Source: Jacaranda mimosifolia (taxonomy: Eukaryota; Streptophyta; Magnoliopsida; Lamiales; Bignoniaceae). Taken from it: a DNA stretch of 64,000 bases. Every line of letters begins with the position of its first letter. Position 1 is the stretch's first letter. The translations under genes were made by a program, and so were the position numbers. Below, piece by piece: positions 32,956 to 44,656 of this stretch. A model generated the notes under the pieces. It saw nothing but the letters and a program-made list of their open reading frames with translations. It was not told where the DNA came from and did not search any database. The stretch is taken from the NCBI GenBank assembly GCA_018894105.1, contig CM032126.1, positions 26,820,391 to 26,884,390 of the forward strand. Reading direction: 5' to 3'.

Positions 32956-33505
32956 TCTCTAATTCCCATGAATATTTGGAGGATATAACATATCTTTCTA
33001 TGATAATAATAATGTTTAAGTTGTATTTAAATTTTTTGTTCAAAAAACTTTTGATATATAATGAAATTTAAATTTGAACTTCTAAATGTAATATAACTTA
33101 AAATTGACATATGTTTAAACATTTAAGTTGTACTTTTTAAACTAAAATATTTGACATACTTTAAGTACTTGTTCAATGTAATATTTAAAATTTGTCGCCT
33201 CTTTTATTAGTTTTATTTAAATAATATTTGAATAATATTATGTAAATTAAAAAATACATATTAATTTACCTTCAAGTATAAAAAAATAAAAATACCGGTA
33301 CTTGTGGATTGCCCATCATCCATAGTCATGGATAATGGGTCCACTATCCATATCCAATAAAAAACAAATAATTTTACCTATGAATAAATTTATTCAACCA
33401 ATTATTATCCATTTTGTTGTAATTGGCATAATATAAGCCTAATTACATGTTTTAATTATATTTAGATGGATGCCACTTATGGTTGGAATCCAAAGATAAT
33501 TATGG
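32492..33505. other. AT-rich intergenic sequence with (AT)n
   Basis: An (AT)n microsatellite lies at about 32923-32950. No gene was seen. Confidence 0.5.
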
Positions 33506-34675
33506 TGTTGAAATAGAGGAAGAAAAATGGTTAAGTGTAATATATTGAGTAGTCCCACATAGGAACTTTGACAAAGTGGAGACTTACTTGTGCCTTATAA
33601 AACCAAGTGGAAGAGTTGAAGGGTTATTTCAACCCTTCACTTGTCCCACATTGGTTTTTTAAACAAGTGTGGACTAGTTTATATTGAACTTAAGAATGAA
33701 TGTTTGATAAAGTGTTCATTAAGGGGTTCATATAAGTGGACCACACGCGCGTGCCACCACCCGGCCCGACTCCGGATCCGAGCGTTAGGGCGAATTGTCT
33801 CAATTCAGTCTTATCTTTTTAGACGAAATTCAATTGAAATTTTGAATTTAAAATTCAAAAATACTTAATCGAGGCTTGATCAAATAAGGGTCTGCCTAAG
33901 TAAAGATAATCGAGGCTTGATTAGACCTGTTGGAGATCAGCCTGGTAATTTGGCAGAGGCCACTACGCGGACGTGGCAGAAACTCATTGGATACGTGACA
34001 TGTTAGAGGCCACAATCAGGCAGATTCTAACTGCAGCTGGCCCTAATTTCTTCTACAAATAGTCTGCCTCTAGAAGACTTTAAAATACACGAAAAACGCC
34101 TTCTTCTGATAGCAATTATCTCCCTCTATCTCCCTGTTTTCATTCATCGGCTATTTATTTTGATTCCGGCGACTGAGTGTTGTTCGAGGTGAATGAGACG
34201 GAGTGCACCTGATCGTTCTGGACCATCTCATCCCAGGAGAAACAGCACTGTACCCGTTGCACTGGTGAGTCGGGGTGTTCGTTTCTTTAAGGCAAACAGA
34301 ATTCTGTGATTTGGTCTTTTAATTTGTTATGTTACGATACAGGATCTTCAAATAGTTCCTTGCTTTCCTTGTATTAAATTACACATACTGACAACATGCT
34401 TTATTGTTTTAATGCCTCGGTTGATATGTAATTTTTGGCTTTTTCTGAACTCATATATGGTTGAATATATGCATGAATTCTGTTATGCCTTAATTATGCT
34501 GAATATATAATTCGGATCATGCATGTTATAATTGAATTTATAATTTGATAAAAATGCACGTTTCGCCATATTGTGAATATTTGTTTCAATTCTTGATAAT
34601 CTGAATTGCGATATTATTTATTTCGTTGCACTACTGCATATTGGTAATATCCTGGCAACAACACATTCTTGGGTT
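33506..34675 (+). mobile_element. LTR-like retroelement remnant
   Basis: Starts TGTTGAAATAGAGG. It has the GTCCCACAT and TCCCACATTGG motifs common in dicot LTRs, a GC-rich block (ACCACACGCGCGTGCC near 33740), a weak TATA-like word near 34060 (CTACAAATAG), and an ACAACA end near 34675. No internal domain or target duplication was found, so a solo LTR is only a suggestion. Confidence 0.35.
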
Positions 34676-35090
34676 ATCCACGGGTACCTATTAGTTTATT
34701 GTTATTTTATATTAAGTTGGACAAGTTGAGGTAAAATGTTTTCATGAGTAACAAAGTTGAAATTGATAATTATTATTATATTAAAGAGTATATTTATCTT
34801 GTAAATTAATATAAATATATTAAAAAAGTAAGTGAATAATTTGATTAATAATCTAACACAAAAATTTAAAATAAAATACGAATAATAAATTTGGGAGTGT
34901 AAATAATAATATTCTAATGTAAAGTTACCTTCATTTAAAATTTGGTGTTTATTTCTTTTAATTTGTCATTATTTACTTAAAGTACGAGTACGGGGTGTGG
35001 GGGGAGAGAGAGAGCGCCGGACAGCCGGCTCAAAACAGCGGATAATACCACTCTTGACACCGACAAAAGCTTCGTACAAGTGCAGACTGC
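34676..35090. other. Intergenic sequence
   Basis: AT-rich to about 34985, then a short GA-rich stretch (GAGAGAGAG, 35005-35013). No gene was seen. Confidence 0.4.
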
Positions 35091-35186
35091 CACGTGTCGT
35101 CTCGTGCTTTCATGGACCACTACACCCAGGACCTCATCGGAGCATTAGTTGAATCGACAAATACATACACCTCACGTGTATGTATT
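35091..35186 (+). promoter_or_regulatory. G-box/ABRE motifs with an inverted repeat
   Basis: CACGTGTC (35091-35098) is an ABRE-type G-box. A second CACGTG (35173-35178) lies across an inverted repeat with 11-bp arms (35160-35170 and 35176-35186). TATA-rich sequence follows at 35187-35212, just before the ORF at 35223. Motif matches only; no proof of activity. Confidence 0.4.
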
Positions 35187-35222
35187 ATATTATATATACA
35201 TATATATATATATTAAAAAAAT

Positions 35223-35447
35223 ATGGTATTGTTGTGTGTATGCTGTATGCATGACTTCCCTTTCTCCGATTTACATATGAGGCAGCAGCAGGCCACTTTT
35301 CCAGCATCAGCTGCGGCGGCGCTGCCAAGGGGGCGCCGGCGGCAGGGATTCATGGCGGTGTTTCATCGCAGGTTGGGCCCCACAGGAGGTGGGGGCATCT
35401 CAGAATGTGGGATCCACTATACAAGTGTATGTGACTATATTATCTAG
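35223..35447 (+). CDS. Short ORF of unknown nature, 74 aa
   Basis: ATG-initiated, downstream of a TATA-rich stretch and G-box motifs. The coding stretch is clearly more GC-rich than its surroundings. The middle is Ala/Arg-rich (FPASAAAALPRGRRRQGFMA) and the end Gly-rich. No family is recognised. It could be a small peptide gene, the first exon of a larger gene, a decayed gene or chance. Confidence 0.25.
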   Translation: MVLLCVCCMHDFPFSDLHMRQQQATFPASAAAALPRGRRRQGFMAVFHRRLGPTGGGGISECGIHYTSVCDYII

Positions 35448-38400
35448 GTTGGTCCCCGGCCTACGTTTGTGCTTTTATTTTTCTCAATGTTTGGCGTCGC
35501 CACAATAGATGCCATGCCAATCACACAAAAGTCCATTCGCGCAACTATCAATGATGATGTGTTTGGCTCAACTGAATTCTTTTCATTTTATTTTTTTGTT
35601 ATTATATAATGTTTTTGGACTAGTTAATTCGCTTGAAATTCCCTGCATCTCAAAATTGTTGTTTTATATGAATCTATAACAAATTTTGAATAAATGAAAA
35701 GACAAAATGTAAATTATTATTTTTAAAGTAGTAGTTCAAAGTTAAAGTATATATAGGGTAGCCATTTTAAATTTATTCTTTCAATTGAAAGTATAATTTT
35801 TGAAAAAGTATACCATAAACTTGAAATAAGTGGAATAATAAAATTAGTGGAAATAGATGATTTTTCACACTTCATTCTGACACTCATTTGTGTTATTTTA
35901 AATGCATTGAGTGGAATATATATATATATATATTTGTTCTTAAACTCATACAAAATTCAACTGTTCTATTTTTTGTTTAATTTCTACATATTGCCTATGT
36001 TTTAGCATCGATATCTCATATACAATTTTATTTTTTAATTATTTTAAATAATATTTGCGACAGTCTTTTAGTATAAGTTCCTCCTCTCTTTTTTCCCCCC
36101 ACATCGAATAATCCAAGCATGCACCAATAAAAGTTTAACCCAATTCAAATTTTTTATTAAATAAGTATGGTTTTGCTTATTTAAATATTTTGCCAATTGA
36201 TATAAGCAAGCACTATAATTATCTCTGTATACTAGGAGCATTTTTAATTTAAGGGGTAAAATATGCATTTGCTTTGTTAAATTTGTTGGGAGCGTTGTGG
36301 GTGGTTGAAATGGAATTTCCTCGGAGATGTCGAATAATTCCTTAAAATCCATTCGTTTCTGGATCCTTAAAAAAGATCAATTAACATTAAGTTTGTGTCT
36401 TGTTAAAGGATGAGCTGACCATTTAATTCCAACAAAATTTCATAATTTAATTTAATTTTTCTACTTAAACATATATGCTCCTAGATTGATTATCTTGGCG
36501 GCTACAAATTAATCGCGTGTATAATTCTAATTAATTTAGAACATTGTTTTATATATCTACTATTCCATCTCATCTTAAGTGTAAGTATTTAATAAAAGTT
36601 GATTATGAGGGTAATTGCTAAATCTGTGTACCAAGAAGAATTAAAAAAACTCATATTCACAAGAAAAAGTGAAGGTAAAGGAAATCTTAATCCAATATAT
36701 ATGTGGAGTCTCAATCTTTTTAATGAAAATTAAAAATTGAAAAGAGAAGAAAAAGAAGAGGAGAGAGGTCATGGCATAAAGTAATTATTATATCAAGGAT
36801 TATGTACTTTTGATTAATTATACAAAATAATTTCATGTTTTTCGATGAATTTTGAGTTCAATCATAGAATTAAAAAAAAAATGTACTAAAGCATAATATG
36901 AAAGCGAAGAAAGAATAGGGACTTAGATAATATGATGATTAAATTTACCATGAAATATGGAAAGTTCATTCGTATTCTCTCTCTCTCTCTCACTCATTGA
37001 TACGTCATATAATCTAAATACAAAAAAATTATCTCCCGTTTAAATGTGTTTTGAGTTTGACATAGACAAAACTTGTCATCACGTGGGTCAACGGACAAAA
37101 CTTTGCAGGGATGAGCATTCAATGTCTGCCTCCCATCAGTAAGGTTTTATTGATTAATTTTTCAAGAAGATGGTCAAATATAAATTGACAAATTTTTCAA
37201 CCCAAAACACTAATCTCACGAACACCAAGGCCTTTGCTGCCAAAAGTGAAGGATGAAGAGGTCCTATAAAGTTCACCAAGTATACAAATATAAGCCTTTT
37301 TGGAGTCGTTGCAACTACGTACCATGGCCATACTGTTGAAATGTACTATAAACTCGATCCATCCACATGTATGATTTGAGCAAAAACAAAAATCTTCTTA
37401 GCCATAATACAGTACACCTCAGATAGCCATTATCAATCAAGTGTACGTATATCCAGAGAAAGAAGTGGCAAAATCATGGTGATTGGTGATTTCGTCCAAC
37501 CTCTCAACACCTCAATTTATTATCAACAATTTGCTGCCTATTCATTTAGCTTCGTCAACTATAAGTGTACTGAGATGATGTTCCCACTTCTGTGAATGCA
37601 TATATGTCTACAGTCTATTTGTTGCATCCACTCTTCAGTTTTCTTCTATTAGATATTGGGTGATTGATTCTGGTACATGACATCTACCCACATATATTCC
37701 ACTGCTAGTGCCTTCTCCTTCACGACTCCAATTAAATATTTCACCTATGAGAGTGATTATAAGTCTAAAAAGGAGGTGAATTAGGCCCAAGGAATTTTAA
37801 TGCAGCCAAAGCTTATCACTCAATTTTTTTTTTTTTTTTTTGCTTTTCAAAATATTTTAAGTCTTTTGCAGAAAATAATTTTAAACACTGATTGGAATTT
37901 GTAAATACCAGTTAAGCAACCAGTCAGACCAATAATAAATAAAGTAGTAAAACAAAAGTAAATGAGCATTGAAATTTCTTAAAATTAATACATAAATGCT
38001 AATGCTAAGCTGCCTTGGTGGGAGTAATTTGTACTATTATATACAGCATAATTTATTTGATTATAATTGTGCATTTTTTACCAAATTTTGAATTTTTAAA
38101 TAATTAAAAAATTATCACTGGTTTTTAATTTTATTTTAATATAACTAATTTATTTAATATAGATTAAAACATCAGTGTTCAACTAAAATTGCAACACATA
38201 TTTTTATCTCATTGGATAATTTCAAATATCATAATATTATAGATTTTTATCTCATCAATATAAGTTTAAAATATTCACAGCCATAGATTTTTATCTCATC
38301 GTATAAGTTCAAAATATTCATAGACATTAATTTTATCTCATCACATGAATTTAAAATTCAAAATATGTTAGATTATTACATTTGTATTTTACTATTTTTC

Positions 38401-39831
38401 AGCGCAATTTTTATTTTATTTTATTTCTCTAGGTAGAATTTTTTTTTTTTGGATGTTCTATAATTAAATAATGCATCTAGAATAATGCAATTTTTTTGAA
38501 ATATATCATTTAGCTAACTAGTTAAAACTAGTCCAATTTTTCTATCAAATTAATGAAGAAAAAATTATCCATTTTTTATGGAATTCATTAAATTTATTCA
38601 TACTATCTTTGCACATTAATTCTTTTTTATATTCATTTATAACATAATGTGTTTATGGTATATATCTATATTTCAATTAACTAAATATTTATTTATATTT
38701 ATAATATTTTTATAAAAATAATTTCATTATCTACTAATAGATAAATAAAAAGATATATAAATTATTTACAAATGAATTTTTATATAATTAGAAATTTAAA
38801 ATTTATTACTAAATGAAATACTCTTTCACATAATTTTTATATGTTCTATATTTTAATAACTAATACTTGGTAATTTTAAATATTAAATATAGTTTTGTGT
38901 CTTGGCAATTAGAAAAATAATGTACGACATAGAAGTTTTAAGACAATCTGCTAATACGTGTGTATTTAAAGTTGAATAATCTAAACAAACAAAAATAGTA
39001 AGGTTAATTTTTTACTAAAAAGGTTAAATATATATATTTTTTATAAATTTAACTATACATTTTTACTCCACGAAAATTTTAAAATTTATCTAAATATTGA
39101 TAATTTAAGTTATGCTTAGATAAACATATGAATTCGTCATATCTAATAACTTTTTTTATATTTCATAAGTATAATTATTTTTATTTCCATTTAAAGTATA
39201 TATTAATTATTGAATTATATTTATAACTTAGTTAAATAGTTGTTTCCTCAATAATATAGGATTTTGAACATATAATTTTTAAAAACATTTATATTCAATA
39301 TATTTTACAAGAGAAGAAAATATCTTAATAACCATGATTATCTTTTGAACATTATGATTTGCTTAAAAAACTTTACAATTTACCCATTTCTTATAAGAAG
39401 GATAATGCATTTATTTTTTTTAAAATATCAAATCATCATTTTCATGGTAAAAGAGTTTGAAATTTGATAAATAAATAATTTTGTATTGGTCAATATATAA
39501 TTCATCAAATTATAAAAGTTTTTTAATTTTAATTATTTTTAAGATAATCTCATTTTAGATATGCAAAATATTTTTAAATAAAATTATATATCAAGAATAT
39601 AAATAATCTTTTAATTTAAATTAAAATTTTTACAAATATGAGAGATTGCTTCCCACAACTTCCATATCCTCTCAATTGTATTTTTATATTATCAAAAATT
39701 TCAACTAGAAACATTTTAATTTTCAACAACACAATAATAGAGAATGCATCTCAATTATTTGAAGCACTATTTTATATGGGACATAAAATTTTTAAAAGTT
39801 TGAAAAATGAACACTTAAATAGTCAATCATA
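35448..39831. other. Very AT-rich intergenic sequence
   Basis: No gene. (TA)n at about 35918-35932 and (CT)n at 36976-36992. A stretch near 37655-37680 reads WVIDSG then a stop, reminiscent of a copia protease, but nothing supports it on either side. Confidence 0.5.
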
Positions 39832-40690
39832 TAAATTTTTATATTTTTGAGTATATTTATTTTCACTTTTTTCTATATTTATGTAATATACATTTATTTA
39901 TACATTTTTACTTAATAAGAGATTATAGAAGAATATTTGTATAGATATACTAGTAGTTTTATAGAAATAAAGTTTTACTGGAACTAAAAATTATATTAAT
40001 TATTTGTACATTTTGTGTTTATAAAAGAAATTGATAGTTAATTAATAAAAACTATTGATTGTTTTATAAAAATTTGCATAAAATGTAATATATGCTATTC
40101 GATAATCTTAAAAATAATAAAACAAATCTATAAATAAAAGTAAATAAAACTCTTACTATGTTGACAGATAATTAATATTTTAATTCTTCAAGTGTAATAA
40201 CCATTGTTACTAGGCCTCAATATTATTGACAAGATCATACTAAAGATTTTACATTTAAAAAATTAGTTTGTTAAATTTTTATATTTTTGAGTATATTTAT
40301 TTTCACTTTTTTCTATATTTATGTAATATACATTTTTACTTAATAAGAGATTATAGAAGAATATTTGTATAGATATACTAGTAGTTTTATAGAAATAAAG
40401 TTTTACTGGAACTAAAAATTATATTAAATTATTTTTACATTTTGTGTTTATAAAAGAAATTGATAGTTAATTAATAAAAACTATTGATTATTTTATAAAA
40501 ATTTGCATAACATGTAATATATGCTATTTGATAATCTTAAAAATAATAAAACAAATCTATAAATAAAAGTAAATAAAACTCTCACTATGTTGACAGATAA
40601 TTAATATTTTAATTCTTCAAGTGTAATAAACATTGTTACTAGGCCTCAATATTATTGACAAGATCATACTAAAGATTTTATATTTAAAAA
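39832..40690. repeat. Tandem duplication, two ~430-bp copies
   Basis: AATTTTTATATTTTTGAGTA starts near 39833 and near 40273. The following 400 bases match with few changes, including GTTGACAGATAATTAATATT and CTAGGCCTCAATATTATTGA in both. Copy 1 has a few extra bases near 39895. Non-coding. Confidence 0.88.
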
Positions 40691-41018
40691 ATTAGTTTGT
40701 TTATTTGTCATATTAAAATTTTTATGTGTATATATCTAGAATATTAAACTATATTAAATAAAAATATTTTGAGCCACTTCTTAATACTTTTTTATTTATA
40801 TTTTTTAAATTTAATAATTTTAAAAATCTATGTATAATATATAAGTTTTCTATCTTAAAATATATTAGTAAGGAATTTTATTAAATATCCATATATGAGT
40901 AAATAATAATTTTTCTATCTTAAAATATTAAAAAATTGTTATGTAACTCTATAAAGTAAAATAAATATTATTATAAAATAATAGTATTTTGATAATTAAA
41001 TAATTTTTAGTGCCCTAG
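40691..41018. other. AT-rich sequence next to the young LTR element
   Basis: No gene was seen. It ends in CCTAG (41014-41018), the target duplication of the element that follows. Confidence 0.6.
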
Positions 41019-42631
41019 TGTCACGGACAGACTCTATTTATGCAGCGGAACAACAGTCAGTCCGTGTGGCATCTCAGGTTCACCCAACCTTCGATCCGCC
41101 AACGTCCATCTCGAGTCTTTCTCCTGACCCGTTTCTCAATTCGGCCCAGTAGCTTACTAGCATAAGCATCAGAACGCCTCCCGGTACTTGCGTACTCGCC
41201 TATTCCGAATGCCCACAATCATCGGAGGCTCGCATCCGTCACGCCGAGCGTGTTTCCTTAACGGTCCCCGACTAGCCAGCATGCACGTCTCAATCTTAGG
41301 TCCCATACGTGCATCTCTCGATGGCAAGGAGCAATCTCGCTCCATCTCGGCATTGAGGGTCACTCGCGTGCCCACAACGCAATCCTCGTGCTCGTCACTT
41401 GCTCGGAGCGCTTAGGCCGTGCCGTAGCGCCCTTCGTTTGTGCCTCGCCCGAGTAGGGCCACATGTAAGTCCAAGGCTTATGTGATGTGCCATCATCTTA
41501 TATTAGTCCTGCACAAAGCATGGGACACCGTTTCTCGCTTGCTAGCAACATGCCACAACTTGCCCGCTATGCGGCGTCGCCCCGCGACCGCATGTCTTAA
41601 GCCAACGGACCCCCGCAGCAAGGCTAGAACCCATAGCGCATGCTTAGCGAGTTAGTTCACGAGACATTTGGGTGTTCGTCTCGATTACTCAATCGGCCTA
41701 GAGGTGTTGCCCCATAATTTTCGAAGCCCGCGGGGCAATAGCATTTCCGCCTTCAAACCTCTCGGCACCCTCCTGGACCCAACGCGGGCCCACCTGGCCC
41801 CACGCCGCCCGTTCGGTTTCCGACCCGTCCGGGGACTCTAAACACTCCTTTGAGATGTCTAGAGCCGGCCCTTGAAGGCTCCCCATCGCCTTCAAGGAGT
41901 TGCCCGTTTAGTGCCTTGACAGCACGGGGAGGACCGGCCGGTTGCCCACCGTGGCATGCCCACCATCTCAGACATGCCTGTCCCCCTTATAATAGGCTTA
42001 AAAAAGATTTTCCTTTTCCCCACAGTAGACATTGAAATGCCGAGGATGTATACATTTTCGCAACTTTGCCTCCCGACATCCAAATCACTTGCCGCTTGAA
42101 CCGTTGGATAGCTCTCGGCGTCTACATTAACTCTGCCAAGTTCCAGCCCTGTCCGATTCTCCACGGAACAGTAATTGCCCTCGCATTAGGCTGGAATCAC
42201 AACAATGCCACTGCACTGCCGCATTCTGAACATCTTCGCCGTTTCCTATCCAAACGGAACCGTCTACTGGTGAAACTTGGTGGGAACGTTCCCAACACCT
42301 CAAGGAACATCCCACAGAAACAGTTTCACAAAATTCCTTTTCCAAGCCACTCTGCTCCACGCATCTTTGCGCTACCCGCGCGCAGCAAGACCGCTCCCGG
42401 TTGCCCTAAATGTTCGGTGCCCAAACGGACACGGAATGACTTCAAACTTGGTGGGAAGCATCCTCATACCTCAGAGAGTTTACCATTGAAACAGTTTTGC
42501 AATCCGCACCTCGCAAGAGTCTCTGCTCATGGGCCATCTCCGCCCTACCGGGTGAGCCGACAACGCCTTGTCGCTCCTAACACCCCTTCGAGTCACGGTC
42601 GCCATTCTTCTCCAATGAGCGACCCGTGACA
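41019..42631 (-). repeat. 3' LTR of the young element
   Basis: 1613 bp; begins TGTCACGGGTCGC on the minus strand and ends CCGTGACA. Its longest ORF (42066-42629, plus strand) is repeated exactly in the other LTR and resembles no protein, so it is not a gene. Confidence 0.92.
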
Positions 42632-44656
42632 TTCTCCCCCACTCAATCCGTTGACGTCCTCGTCAACACATACACAAGGACTCGAAGTGTATGCGGTGCC
42701 CCAGCTCAACTTTGATCTCTTTGCACCGGATGAGTTCAGCTCCTCTGAGCTCTCAAAACTTGTGCCACCGCACAACTCGGTTTGTTCCTCTGAACAGTGC
42801 CCTCCGACACAACCCAAAAGAAGCCTACACGGCTGCTCAATAATCATCAGAAAAATACGGCCCTCAACTTGGCCACTTCTGTTCAAATCGAATCATGAAA
42901 CGGGAAGTCCGCGTGCGATCCCCGCACTCTCCCCCACTGGAGGTGTTGCCGCCCTCGGCAAACACCCGCCACTTCAAGTGACTTTCCTCAGCCAACTTGA
43001 ACCCAAAACTCGGGGCCTCTGCCCAACACTTGAGACTCAGGACTCTCTACCTGATCTCAAACTCGGCTGCTCAGCTCGGTCACCCTACCGACTGATACCG
43101 CAAAAAGGAGCACTCGATGCTCTGCTCAATTATGCTCATGGGACCTCATGCCCCTCTCAAATCCCAAATCGGTCGCCCAGCCCGGCCAACTCTACCGACT
43201 GGCACCATACAAGGAGCCCGATGCTCCGTTCAAAATTTTCTCATGGAGCCTGCCGCTCCGCTCGATTTACATATGGGCCTCGTGCCCTTCTCAAATCTCG
43301 ATTGCCCCTATCAGAAATCCCTAGACCGTAGAGCCCATATACCGGTGTTGGAATCCCTTCGAAGAACATCCCCAATTTAGCTCAACTCGGCTTGGTGGCT
43401 CCCCCACTCAAGCTCGGAACAAGTCTTAACTCGACTGCACCCAAAACGGGATCTACTTGTCACGGACGGAATTGAAATTTATTTCAATTCCGAACTCAAT
43501 AGCGTGCGTCCCTGTCTGGAGCACGCAACTTTGCCCAAGAGTACTCATTCCCCCACTGGGAAACTCAAATCCTCATAAAGTCGCTACACGGTGTCCGAGA
43601 CTTCTGGTAGCTTCTCAACTTGGAACTCTCTTGTTCCCACTTTTGTGTCGCACCTCATGTGCTATGGCGTCTCTACGCCATCTCAACAATAACCCATTTT
43701 TCCCTCGTGGAAAGTTTCTCAAAGGTGGTATTCCATCCACCAAAACGGCCACATTGCCTTTATCACCTCCTGACTTGCGGCCCCTCCGCAGCATGGTTGC
43801 TTATGCTCGCAAACGTGGCTCACTCAGTCCACCCGGCTCTTCCGGCATGTCCCCTCTGGAAGTCAAGATGAATATGGAATCTGATTTTGTTACTGAAAAA
43901 TTCTCCAAAAACGGTCAACAGCCTGCCTGCCCAAAAAACGTCTAACTGCGCTCACCGGTTCCTTGCCTCATGCAATTTTCGGTAGCCATGCGCCCAGCGC
44001 AAACAAACTGCCAACCAAAGTTACCGATGATGCCCACAGAGCTCAATTGTAGTCACTGATGAGCACAAAACAATCAGGCTAATGCACTTCACCCAATCAT
44101 AACGGCCACACTGCAAATCGGCTAATAAACTTCACTCAATCTGCAGATATCAATAACTCGGTACTCCAGCCGTACTCTTCTGAGTGTTACCGACCACAAC
44201 TGCACAATCAGGTTACTGGAATTCGCCCAACCGACATTTGCACTAGAACTCGGGTTAATAAGCTTCGCCCAAGCTATAGCCGTCAATAACGGTGCTCTCG
44301 GAGCCAAACCATTGCACTAAAAGCTCAGTCTCTGCAAGCAATGCCCACTGCTCAAAATCAGGATGCCAACTAATAGCAAACTCGATAACCGACACCCCCA
44401 AAATCATATCCAATCCACAAACGGCTCATTGAAGCATTTTAAAGCCCAAGACAACAAGCCAACACAACCTGTGCTGCAAACCGGCATGATTCTGTCAAAA
44501 AGTCCTAGGTTTCAACCCACTTGCTCATGTCGAGTTCGTGTGCCAATCCCCTATTCAAATAGTATCTGGGTTCCGGAAGGTTGATCGTCTGATCGGCTCA
44601 TTTCACTTCCTGCCTGAATCCTCACACACAGTAAAAACTCAGGCTCTGATACCAAC
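42632..44656 (-). other. Internal region of the young element, non-coding
   Basis: Two kilobases without recognisable gag, protease, integrase or RT on either strand. The longest plus-strand ORF (42651-43331) is antisense to the element and has no family match. A short block is repeated four or five times with changes at 44040-44300 (words like AATCAGGCTAATxCACTTCxCCCAA). The primer-binding site (44642-44654) and polypurine tract (42632-42643) mark its ends. Confidence 0.8.

Noticed and set aside
42066..42629. 187-codon ORF, repeated exactly at 45704-46267
   Set aside because: It lies inside the two LTRs of the young element, reads antisense to it, and a decayed version with changed frame exists at 15676-16230. 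It is LTR sequence, not a duplicated gene.
42651..43331. 226-codon ORF in the internal region of the young element
   Set aside because: Antisense to the element, no recognisable domain, and a GC-rich composition that favours chance ORFs.
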